Assembly (NCBI GenBank): GCA_022410635.1
Contig: JAJVDF010000220.1
Span: 1,050,698-1,114,697, forward strand
DNA from: Tretioscincus oriximinensis
Lineage: Eukaryota > Chordata > Lepidosauria > Squamata > Gymnophthalmidae
Reading direction: 5' to 3'
DNA length: 64,000 bases
Part shown: positions 1-10,165 of the stretch, one piece after another
How positions within the stretch are numbered: the stretch's first letter is position 1
Layout of the letters: every line of letters begins with the position of its first letter
Notes under the pieces: model-generated
Databases searched by the model: none
What the model was told of the DNA's origin: nothing
The model's input: only the letters and a program-made list of their open reading frames with translations
Program-made: the position numbers and the translations under genes

Positions 1-1033
1 ATGTAATCGGACCAGATAATAAGAACAACAACAGCCTTCAATAGACCTGTCTTGTCTTCTGTTTTGCCCAATCCAAGTTTACTAAACCGGTAATTATTAC
101 ATACTGTGAGGCAATGAATTATGTTGTTGTTTTTAATGCAAGCTGGATAGAAACAATCCCATACCTAACAGTGCAAAACCAAGTATTTTTACTCAGAAGT
201 AAAATCCACTTGAGGACAATGATTGTTTCTCCACCATAAGGAAAAATATTGCCCTCTGGGTTTTACTGGGGTGGTATTTAGGGCTCATTCCACACGGGCA
301 CAGTCCAATGATGTAAAGGCTCTAGGGACCACTCTTCCCAATTCTGGCTCATAAGGGGCCCTCTCTTCTCTCTGAATGCTCCACCCACAGTGAATAGAGT
401 ATAGACTGAGCTGGGGCATCTAAAATGGTGCTCTGGTCTGGTCTACTGATACTAAAGAGACGTACAAGGGTGTAGTATCCTAGACAAGGAAAAGGAGGGA
501 CTAGGCATCCCTTCCACCCAATTACACACCATGACAACATGGGTGCACTACATCACTGGGGCGGGGTGGGGCAGGGCAGGGATTTTTCTACCTCCAAGCA
601 TGTTCAAGGTCTGACTCAAAGCCTTAAAATTGTGCTGGGGGAGAGTGAGTGNGTGGACCCAGCACCAGTGATCCTTCAGCATCGGTACTCTGTCATCCTC
701 AGCCCTAGTGCCTGGGGTAGCTGAACCACCTATGACTCCCTAGTTGCAGTCCTAGGTGTGAACTTCACACACAAGACTTTACTTCATTCCAGGAGCAACC
801 TATCACAGCTTGGGATGTATTGGGTATCTCAATAAGGAGAAGCCTTCCCTTATACTGGGACACCAAAAGTAAGTGTAGAAACAGAATAGAACCCTAACAC
901 TAACAGCAGCTGTGACTTCTTTTCTTAGGAAAACCAAGTTCCTTGTTAATAAGTCTGCCAGTGTGTAATATATATTGCTTTGTGACTGTAAACATTCAAT
1001 ATGGATGCAACCTCCATTTAAATTATTTGTGTC
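1..1033. other. intergenic, nothing recognised
   Basis: No exon, RNA gene or repeat family that I recognise. A single n lies in the stretch (652). Short open frames here lack codon structure and homology. Confidence 0.5.
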
Positions 1034-1172
1034 CTGGTCACATAAATACTTTTAAACCGTCTTCAGTTCTGCAGAACTGCACTAAACTAGAAAACAAAAA
1101 AAACCCTTTTTTCCTAGCATTGTCCAGTTGTTTAAGAGTGAAAGGACTCAGAAACATGTGTGTGACCAGAGC
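1034..1172. repeat. palindromic GGTCACA-end element (family P), copy 1
   Basis: Starts ggtcacataaatactttta and ends with a tgtgtgacc-type end in inverted orientation, with the internal ttcagttctgcagaactg block. The same layout recurs at 4,061, 13,392, 18,990, 20,577 and 31,850. Each half resembles the reverse complement of the other, so this is a foldback/MITE-like element. The class is unknown to me. Confidence 0.6.
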
Positions 1173-1388
1173 CTATATGATTGCATTCACATCTGACACT
1201 ACTGGGAACAACAGCAGAAATACAAGGGTTTGAAAGCATCTTTGTTATTTGCAAACTCTTTAAATAAATAGCAAAAGGTGTCATGCATGTGATATAATAC
1301 GTTTATGTAGAGATGTGAAAACTGCTCAAGTCTAGATGCGTAATCAGGTTTAAAGAATTCAGTCCACGTCATCTATATGGGATCATGG

Positions 1389-1590
1389 TAATCTGATTCA
1401 GATCTGGACCAAGGATGGAACAGGGATGGACCATATTAACCAGCTGTACGGTTTGTACCAGACCTGTCTGATCTGGATTAAGCAGTGTGTATGCTACTAT
1501 CCAGTCTACTTAATGCAGATGAGTGCTTCTGCAGGCAATACAAATTAAACAAATCTAGATTTACTAATTCAAATTTAATATGGTAAATGG
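1389..1590. repeat. AGATC-rich interspersed repeat (family Q)
   Basis: Contains aatctgattcagatctgga and gtctgatctggattaag, which recur with variation at 13.6-14.2, 16.2-16.7, 33.0-33.7 and 44.86-45.3 kb. Old and diverged. The class is unknown. Confidence 0.4.
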
Positions 1591-2865
1591 ATGAAGATCC
1601 TAAAAGTGTTCAGCTCTGGCCCTCGCTAAAAACATAATCTCTTTAAAATAATAATAATGAACTTTAAAATTTAAAACAAAAATGTATATTACACACAGTA
1701 GGCATGATTATAGATACTTTCATGTAGAAATCCAAGTCCAAGGAATTACATCTATTTAAATTTGCTCAAAATTTCCCTAGCATTCTCCCAAATGTGCAGA
1801 ATGAAACATGTACAAGAGAATTTCCCACTCACAATTAAAAAAAATATTAAAAAAAAAATGCAAATTCATAGTTACTGAGAAATTTAAAAAGACTATAAAA
1901 ATTCAACATTTACGATGCAGTTACAGTTTCAAGGACGGATGGATTGCTGATCTGATACAATCAGTACATTTTTTCTCATTCTCACTCAATTGCTTTTGAT
2001 TTTGGTTGTGCAAAATATACATTATTTTCTGTTTTGTTGAAAAACTAAAGCTGCAGTACAAAGCTCCATTTTTGTCCTGAAAGATACGTATGCAAATGCA
2101 CATAAATGTTCCCATTTGCTTTAATGGCAAATATTTAAACAAAATGAGGTTCTCAGGATCCTGAGTGCCCTGCCAAAAGCCCCGCCAACCCATGCCCAAG
2201 TCATATTCCCAGCTCTAACCAAGCCATGCCCCCCCATGCAAACCACATCCATGGTTTAAAAACCACAGGTTTTTACTAGCTGCCCCTCCCCATGATGCTA
2301 TGCAAATGGTGGAAGGGTCAGTGTGATGTCATATCAGAACTAGAAAAGGACATGTGTTTTATGTCATAATCAAAGTCCTCTCCCCCTGAAATCTGTGATT
2401 TCCTGTATAAATTGGGAAATTTGGCAATTTTACAAGGACACCTCATATTATACAGATGTACCACAATGTAAAGCATGTAATAATACTGACTTCATAATTT
2501 TCTCAATAATGTGGCACAAACATATCTAGAATTATGGAAAGAGGTTGTAAATGGATTTGGGAAATTGTCCAAATTGCCACGTGTTATATATGAAAAGGAC
2601 AGTGAAAACTTCAAAGCAATACCATCTATCCTGAGCTTGTGTCTTGTACAGCAACAGCAAAAGAGGACAGTGGTTTTGTCATGCTGTTGTTGTCAAAAGC
2701 CTCCAGCTTTTTTAAGTGTCATGGGACCAATGAAAAACAGAGTATCATGTAGGGATATGCAAAGGGCAATGCCATACGTAGAGTGATGACAAAGACTCAA
2801 AATATCTGCATGAAAAGAAATCCCTCTACCATCTTTTTTCATCTGTCAAATAGTCTCCTGAAAGC
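1591..2865. other. intergenic, nothing recognised
   Basis: AT-rich sequence with an A-rich patch at 1,838-1,860. I recognise no exon or repeat family. Open frames at 1,808-1,999 and 2,511-2,786 show no family signature. Confidence 0.4.
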
Positions 2866-3205
2866 AACAAACATGAGCTTGTCAGGAAACAGCTGAAGAC
2901 GTGGGGTGGGGGTGGTCGGTGGGGCTGGTATGCTGTGATCCATGGGGCCATGAAGAGTCAATACTAATCAACCTCAACTTTGGCCATGTAATGGGAAGAC
3001 AGGGCTTATTGTAAAAGTCCTGGATGCTGGGCAAGAATGGAAGCTAAAAGGGGAACTGGAGGACTGAGGATGAGGTAGATGGAGAATGTCTTGGAAACTA
3101 TAAACATGANCTTGGCCAACCTTTGGGAGGCAGTGGAAGACAGAAGGGGTCTGGTGTGCTGTGGTTCATGGGGTCACAAAAAGTTAGACATCAGTGAACA
3201 AACTA
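2866..3205 (+). mobile_element. BovB/RTE LINE 3' end, two partial copies
   Basis: 3,103-3,205 carries the typical BovB 3' end: an aacatgancttgg-type start, a gggaggcagtggaagacaga block, then catggggtcacaaaaagtta. 2,980-3,100 matches the end of its ORF2 with many stops. 2,866-2,960 is a second diverged copy of the same 3' end, so two fragments lie head to tail. Dead copies. Confidence 0.8.
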
Positions 3206-3728
3206 AGGAATACAGAATCCCATCACATTTATGATGAAATGTTGAGTTACACCAAATATTTCCTCCATAATGTCAAATATAATAATTTAAGAATGGATTG
3301 CAAATACTTTCTTTTATAATCATGGGGTTAACAGTTTTTCTAAGTTTTATTTTATAAATTCCTTTTTTTTTTTACTGAAACAGCATAGATCATAAAAATG
3401 GGTTCTGAGATAGCCTAGAAGTGATGGCAAACTTCACATAAATGTAATTTGCCCACAAACTTACATGCACAATGGAGATATTTCTGCAAACATCTGAATG
3501 CTGTGATCTAACAGTTGGGAATTAAATGTGAAACTGTAGAATATATTGCTTGTGAGACACACTGACAATAGCCTATGACAGTGTTCAGACATGACTGAAA
3601 TAACACTTCAGGAGCATCTTCTAGAGACTGTGTGGGACACTTCCTCCTTTTACCTTTTCTCAATTCCACCTTTCAGGAGATGGTTAAGGGGGAGACTGAA
3701 AAGGTCTCAAGTGCTGTTTTGATAGAAA

Positions 3729-3820
3729 CTTAAAATCCTTCTTCAGTCCTGTAAAACTGGACTAAAGCAGAAAAAATGGTTTAGCCCAGTTCCAACTGAA
3801 GATGAATTAAAAGAAAATGC
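3729..3820. repeat. family P fragment, copy 2
   Basis: Contains taaaatccttcttcagtcct and an inverted counterpart ccaactgaagatgaattaaa, the two halves of the family P foldback. Outer ends are degraded. Confidence 0.5.
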
Positions 3821-4060
3821 TACAACAGCATCTCAGAGGGTTTTTTCTCTCTTTGTGTGTGGTGGTTTAAAAAAGTTGTTGATAACTTTAATTCATGTCT
3901 GACTTCTGGTTGACTACATGGGCACCTCCAAGGGCACCTCTGTGCAGAATTGTTTTGTAGAATGACGAAAGTGGGTTTGCCATTCCCTACTTCTGGGAAG
4001 AGGGATATTCAGTGGCACCTCAGGGTACCTCATAGAGATATCATGTGGCACTTTGGCTGT

Positions 4061-4209
4061 AGTCACACTTTTACTTTAAACCTTCTTCATTCTGCCTTCA
4101 GTCCCAAAGAATGGGGTTTAGTTCAGGAGGGGGGGGGGGGGAATAGATTAAGTTTATTTTTCAGGACTGCTGATAAATTAAGTAAGATTTAAAAGTGCAG
4201 TTGTGACCA
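4061..4209. repeat. palindromic family P element, copy 3
   Basis: Left end agtcacacttttactttaaa and right end aaaagtgcagttgtgacc are inverted counterparts. A G-tract of about 15 bases near 4,127-4,141 lies near the centre. Confidence 0.65.
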
Positions 4210-5170
4210 GAACCTTCATGTTTCAGTCCCCCTTTCATCCTCTTTTCCTTCTACAAAGGTGCCTGAGAGATTATTTTATTATTGTGTCTGAATATAACCT
4301 ATATTTGATAGAAATGATTAGATTACTTTCGTTTTTTTCTGCACTGTTTTAGTAACCCAATTTACTTCCTGCTACATGATTTCAGTGGGAGAGAGAACAG
4401 CAAGATCAAACGAAAGGAAATAGAATATGGCACCAGGAATGTACGCTACGGTTTAACACAAGGGTTTCCAATTGGTAGCCCTCCAGAACTACAATCCTAG
4501 CATTCCATTCCTTGGGTTGTAATCATGCTACAGAATCAAATGCAGAGGGGAAGATGCTTATATTGACACTGCCATTACCGGCAAGCTCATCCCAATTGTG
4601 GTATTTAGTACAGGATAAAACAGAAAAAGAATCTCAGGCATGGCCTTTAGATTTTCAAAAGCATTTTGAAGAAGGCTTCAAAGCTGCCTAACAGCAAATA
4701 TGTGACCACACTCAGGGTTCTCTAAATATGGATTGGAACCAGGAGACTAAAGACCTTTGAGAAAAACCTTGACCCTTATTTGCTGAGATAGCAGACAAGA
4801 TAATTAAGAGCAATACATGAGCTTCCTTTCCGTATTGATAGGACTGCCACACAACTGAAACTAATAATAATACAAAATGTTCCAGTTTTGGAAGGTCCAT
4901 ACCCAGATGTACATTAGAGACTGAAAGAGAACTTTGATTCTACAGCTATGTTGAGAAGCAGTTGAAGTACTTTACTTCTGAAGTGCCTCCTACCTCTGCA
5001 TCTGTGATCAAAACATTTGACGGCCATTTGATCAATCTGTCATTTGGAACTTGTGGCACAAAACAGGTATTGCAGAGAGATTTTAAAGATATTTACAAGG
5101 GTGGCCAAAAATGCGAACATTTTTTGAAATTTTCATGTTTCTCAATTCTGAGTGCTTATAAAAATGTTAA

Positions 5171-5478
5171 GAAGAAGAAGAAGAACTTGGTTCTTATACC
5201 CCGTTTTTCTCACCTTTCAAAGGGACTCAAAGTGGCTTACAAGGATATATTTTGCCCGAAGGCTCACATTCTATCTTCCCCACCAGGCTCTGGTGGTTCC
5301 TATGTATCTACTTGCAGTCAGTTGCAATTTCTTGCAATTCATGCTTTCGAATAGCTGGGTTGGCTAGAGCTACAGGCTAGTGGAAGGTGCTCAGCCCTCC
5401 CCACGTCCCACACAGGGCTTCGAAACCCCATCGCCCAGGCGAGAGACGAATTCCTAAGCGACTGCGCTATCTGTGCCT
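5171..5478 (-). mobile_element. tRNA-derived SINE, copy 1 (inside Tc1 terminal repeat)
   Basis: The minus strand begins with a tRNA-like head, gatagcgcagtcgcttagg (A box), and a B-box region ggggtttcgaagccc. A body follows containing cttgcaagaaattgcaact-type sequence and ending gtgagaaaaacggggtata, then an AAG/CTT microsatellite tail. It interrupts the left terminal repeat of the Tc1 element, so it is younger than that element. Confidence 0.8.
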
Positions 5479-5984
5479 TCATGCAATGCAATGACGCATA
5501 TATCAAATTGAAAGAAATTTAATGCTGAATTCAGCACAATGAACAGGTGAAATATTTGCATTACAAGGAAAGCTATGCTACTTTCAGTCAAAACAAAGAA
5601 GCCCAGATGCATGAAAGTCAAGAAGCTTTCAATGTTGTAAAGCTGCTAAAAGGACTGTAGTTTATGAGCAGGTTTGAAAGATCATAAACAAAGGTGGGGA
5701 AGGTCAGTTTGGTTGTTTATTTTTGCAGAATAAAAGTTGGTTACTGCAGCACAACAATGGTTAAATGTTTGGGTGTATTGCTTATTGCTTTTATGTATTG
5801 TGTTTTGTGCTATTTACATTGAAAAACCTCATAAAAGAGTGTCGGCAAGCAAAAGTGGTGACATCCAAAATCCAGAATTGTTGTGTTACATGAATATGGT
5901 CTTTCACATGCAACAGTTGCAAGAAAAGTTGGTGGGAATGTGACTACATGAGGAGTACAAAAGTTTTGTTTATGCTTTCAGAAA

Positions 5985-6530
5985 ACGCAGTCTATGCAAA
6001 ACAAAATAGGAAAAAAGTACACAAAAGTTGCTGATGAAAGGAGAATAAAAATAATTTGTATCAGGAATCAAAGGATATCATCTGTGGCCATTAGAAGTGA
6101 ACTGATTGCAACTGGTGGTTTTGTGAGTATTAGTACGATTCAGAGGCTGGCTTAAAGAACAGGATTCCCAGGACAAAAAACAAAAAGTAGTGACATAAAT
6201 TAATACAGTAGGCAAATGAATTCATTGAATGGTCAGAAGGTCAGTGGAATAAGAGATATGGAGTGATGAAACTAAGGTATTGATATTTGGCAGAAATGGG
6301 AGAAAATATGTGAAAACNCTGATTAGCAAATGGTTAATTGACATCATCCTAAAAGCAAAAATTCTATCTTCTATCAGGGATTTTTTCCCCAGATAATGTC
6401 CCCTTTTTGTGCCACCAAGATTCAGTTCCCGCCCATACAGCCTGGATATGTAAACAGAGTGGTTTACAGAGAATGATATGCAGTTGATGGGATGGCCAGG
6501 ATAAAACCCAGATCTGAACACTATAGAACA
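5985..6530 (+). pseudogene. Tc1/mariner transposase remnant
   Basis: Frames on the plus strand give, in order, a helix-turn-helix-like part (SSVAIRSELIATGGFVSIST), then IWSDETKVLIFGRNGRKYVK around 6,250-6,320 with the second catalytic Asp of the DDE triad. Next comes WPG, a stop, NPDLNTIEH near 6,490-6,530, equivalent to WPAQSPDLNPIEH with the third acidic residue. Stops and frame changes interrupt it and the middle is shortened. It is not functional. Confidence 0.85.
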
Positions 6531-6770
6531 TAACTTTCTCACGCAAATATTTCACTTCTGTTTATTGTGTTGAATTCAGCATCAAATTTCCTATAATTTG
6601 ATATATATAAACCATTGTACTGCATGAAAAGTTAATTTATAAAAACATTCAAAGTTGAAAAACATGAACATTTCAAAAAGTGTCTGCAATTTTGACCAAT
6701 CAGTAAATGTCTTTAAAATCTCTCTACAATACCTTTTTTGTGCCACTCATGTTCCAAATGAGAGATTGAT

Positions 6771-7145
6771 TTGTGAGTATATGGTGGGGTATAAGTATAA
6801 ATAAATAAATAAGCCCCTGGGTACANATATTCTTTTAAACTGTCACCACTCCCGAAGGATTGGTGTAAATAAGGAAAAGGCAATTTTCTTATTTTCAGTC
6901 CAGTTCAAAACTATTTTTTTTTCATGGTTTTTAACCCAGTTCTTCAGGATTAAAGATGGTAGCTGGACCAGATTTTCTGAGGCCCAGACCATGCCAATTT
7001 GCATATTCATGAATATGCACTTTCCCCGAGAAATCCCTAGCACGAGAAAAAATTGTGAAGCGTACAAGAAATTTGTGACATCATTTCCAGGGGGCAGAAC
7101 CAGAAAGGATATCATTTCTGAGGGCGGAAATGACATCATTTTGTG
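6771..7145. repeat. LINE/SINE tail and TGGTCAGCC-type repeat (family R) fragment
   Basis: 6,780-6,815 ends in an ATAA repeat after ggtggggtataag, like the 3' tails of squamate retroelements. 6,950-7,140 contains agattttctgaggcccagac and the palindrome catattcatgaatatg, shared with copies at 41.4 and 55.8 kb. Confidence 0.5.
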
Positions 7146-7404
7146 ACGTTGCTTCTGGGATATAAAATCCCTTTTAGGGAATCTATGGAAAATGATGGGT
7201 ACCTATTTAGCGCAGCAAAAAAAGGAAGAACTTCCATTCCCAAACCAGGGATGTGGCAAAAATACAAATAAAGAGTCTTGTATGCAGGGCTATATTGACA
7301 CCCTTGAGCAATAATTATTTTAATGCTGGGCCCTCTCCCCAATAGACGTTTTCAAACAGGAAATTATTATTTTTTTNAAAAAAAAATATTACTGGAGGAA
7401 AGCA

Positions 7405-7680
7405 CCTTTAGGAACCGGCCCTGGTTTCCAGAGCCTCCTAGTGGTACTGCTGCAAATTTTTAAATAAAATAAAATAAATTAGAAAATATGTATATATTTA
7501 CTGAGGGTGCCTTCAAGAGCTGGCCCCATTTGCCAGAGCCTCCTAGTGATGCTGCAGGAAATTTTTTTTTCCTCAGCAAAATATGGGAAATCGTACCCCT
7601 GGGAGGGNGGGGTACACAACCCCAACCTGGGGTTCCCCCAGGAAACCAGAGTCATCTGGTCAGCCTACTTAAAAAAATGT
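7405..7680. repeat. family R fragments
   Basis: Two near-repeats of a block like gccttcaagagctggcccc and ccagagcctcctagtg occur around 7,410-7,455 and 7,505-7,555. They are followed by gggaaatcgtacccctggga and tcatctggtcagcctactt. The same order of blocks appears at 55,990-56,480. Confidence 0.6.
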
Positions 7681-7805
7681 GCATGATTAGATTCTTAGTT
7701 CCAGTTTAGTTTCAGTTTACTTTCAGTGTGTGAGAATCAATCATCAAAGTAGCAAGCTGTTTTCTTTCAGCATTCTCAAACTCAGAAAAACCCCTTTAGT
7801 TTAGG

Positions 7806-7999
7806 TAGGCTGACTGGATGACCCCTTTTTTTGGAGAGGGGGTGAAAACCCAGTTTAGGGGTGCCTCCTGGTTTTTGTTGAGGAAAAAAAAAATCCAAAA
7901 AAAAACTTTTTTGGAAAAAAAAAGTTCCTCAGCAAAAACCGGGAGGCACCCCAAAACCAGGTTTCCCCCCCCCCCAAAAGGGGTCATCTGGTCAGCCTA
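7806..7999. mobile_element. palindromic MITE of family R
   Basis: Left arm taggctgactggatgacccc and right arm ggggtcatctggtcagccta are inverted repeats extending about 85 bp each. Inner blocks are ggggtgcctcctggtttttg and caaaaaccgggaggcacccc, around an A-rich centre. Probably a foldback derivative of a DNA transposon. Confidence 0.8.
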
Positions 8000-8089
8000 G
8001 TTTAGATAAAGTGTAAAGAAAACGACTATTCACTGTACTGCTCTGTTTTTCCATTCTGAAAGTGGAATTAAAATTATGTGTAACCATAC

Positions 8090-8398
8090 TTCCTGAAGAG
8101 GTAGTGGTAGCTAACAGCTTGGATAGTTTCAAGACAGGACTAGACAGGTTTATGGATACTAAGGGTATAAATGGATACTAAGATAGTTGTCTGGATGTCG
8201 CCTCCGGGATGGAGCAACAGGCAGGACTCTTGAAATACCATTTGCAGGGAGTCACGAACAGGAGCAGCATATTTTGCTTTCCTCTGTTCGGACTGCCCAG
8301 GTGCATCTGGTGGGCCTCTGTGTGACACAGAATGCTGGACTCGATGGGCTGTGGCCTGATCCAGGATGGCTCTTCTTATGTTCTTATGTTCTTATGTT
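8090..8398 (+). mobile_element. LINE 3' end with (TTCTTATG)n tail, copy 1
   Basis: A retroelement 3' region containing gaatgctggactcgatgggc and gtggcctgatccagg, ending in repeated ttcttatg units. This 3' end is common in squamates and belongs to the CR1/L2/L3 LINE group, or to SINEs that use its tail. It is nearly identical to 57,682-57,990, with two differences noted by eye, so both are young. Confidence 0.8.
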
Positions 8399-10044
8399 CA
8401 TGGCTTTTGTTTTGGAACTCAAACACTTACCTCTAGTTTGGGCCAACATTCAGTTCTTTGTATTTCTAGCACCTAAATTAAAACAAGGTGAAAAACAGAC
8501 TGTTTGGGGCAGGCGAGGGCATGGCTTAAATATACCGAGGTGCATGACATGGGTGGAAGAGGTGGCTTAGGTGACATGATCTAGGAATTAAGAGGAAGGG
8601 ACTGGAAGCGCCCAGATTTTGTGTCTCCCACAATTCTACCTTTAAGACACCTTCCTGAAACAGAGTAAAGCCTAATGTAGAAAGGGGCAAAGTTACATGC
8701 AAAGGCCTGTATAATAAGATATGTTTTAAACAGGTGCCTGGCAAATTTCCAGAGAGAGGTAATATACTATATGTCAGTGCCTGGGAGCCACCAGAAACTT
8801 TGAGAATATCTCTTGTATGTCTGAGAGAAACTACAAGAAAGTTCTCTCCCTGAAAGTTCATGGTCAGGCCTCTGAAAGTTCATGGGCAAGGATCCAAGCC
8901 ATTTGGGAATTTATATGTTAGCACCAAGCACTATGCCTTGGTAGTGAATATATAGCCAAAGCAGATCTTTTAGGACTAGCATAATCTGTGCTGGCCAGAA
9001 AGTCCCATTAGCATTTTGCATTAGTTTCAACTTCTGGATTGATTTCAGAGAAATAGCCGTGTTAAGTNTAGTAGAAAGTCCAGCAAGGGGGCTAATAGCA
9101 CAGTAGTAGTACTACTGTTCGTCTCTAAAGTGCTACTTACCCCCTGGCTGGAGCTTCTGGATTGTTTTCTAGTGTCTATTTACATTATTTCTTAAGTACA
9201 AAAGTTCAGTCTATAACCAGATCACAGCATAGCGCAGGTCACAACAATAAAGTTCCAAACAATATTTAATATCACCCTTGATTTTTCCCCTCGTTTGTAA
9301 ATTGCAAAATGAAATAAATTTCCCATTCCACAAATCAAATGAAAACAGTTTCAAATAATACAGAAAAAAGTTCGGCAATACATTTCCTGAAAAACAAATT
9401 CGTGAAAAATCTCTTTTTCTAAAAAAAATAAAATAAATCAGGCTAACAGCTCAAATGAATGTTTTCTGAATTAGATGTTATGCTTTTTTGTACATTAAGT
9501 TTTGCTTCTCAGCCTACAGGAAAACCAGAATAGGATTCTACAGAAAAGTGTCACAAGGAATTGCAAAGTTTTCTTCATTCCCTGGAAGTGTTTGAAATAA
9601 TAATAGTCCTGATAAAAGGCATGGAAATATTTTTATGGTGTTGGCATTTATGTTATGTGCCAACTTCAGCATGCAGTGATTTCATGGCTGAAGACGCTAA
9701 GGAGGTCATTTACTAGCACAAAATGTTACTGCCTGGAATGCGGTACAGAAGTTTTTTCCATTAATTTCAAATCTTGGAATTAAAGGAAGCTAGCTAGTTC
9801 AAGAAACATCTGCAATCCAAACTAGACCAATTATGTGCTCAAGTTACTTTGGATTTTTTGAAAATGCTAGGAGCACCTTCCACAAACAATGAACATGGGT
9901 ATTATGAACATTGTAAGTGGCCATGTCCGATATACATTTCCATCCATCAGTAAGACTCACATATGACTAAAAATCACATAATTTTATTCCGGTGAACAGT
10001 GGCAAACAGTGATCATATTTATGCAGCAAATTTCATGAGTCCTG
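8399..10044. other. intergenic; one diverged family S end
   Basis: 9,048-9,110 contains agagaaatagccgtgttaag and a gtagaaagtccagcaag block, the end of the foldback family S described at 29,515. I recognise nothing else. Confidence 0.45.
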
Positions 10045-10165
10045 CCTGTAATACCATTTGCAGGGAGTCATGAACAGGTGCATCTGGAGGGCCTCTGTGT
10101 GAGACAGAATGCTGGACTGGATGGACTGTGGCCTGATCCAGTATGGCTCTTCTTATGTTCTTATA
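10045..10165 (+). mobile_element. LINE 3' end, copy 2
   Basis: Contains ataccatttgcagggagtca, gaatgctggactggatggac and a ttcttatgttcttat end. A shortened copy of the 8,090 element. Confidence 0.75.

Larger units (their letters stand above)
5031..6770 (+). mobile_element. decayed Tc1-like DNA transposon with ~230-bp terminal inverted repeats
   Basis: The left repeat (5,031-5,170 and 5,479-5,559, split by a SINE) is the inverted counterpart of 6,543-6,770. Examples are tcatttggaacttgtggcac against gtgccactcatgttccaaat, and tgctgaattcagcacaat against attgtgttgaattcagca. Between them lies a decayed Tc1-type transposase on the plus strand. Long terminal repeats place it with the Tc1 elements that have extended inverted repeats. 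Outer ends are defined only by where similarity stops. Confidence 0.88.

Noticed and set aside
5410..5478. tRNA gene
   Set aside because: A-box and B-box-like sequence is present, but it is the degenerate head of a SINE found in several copies and lacks a proper acceptor stem.
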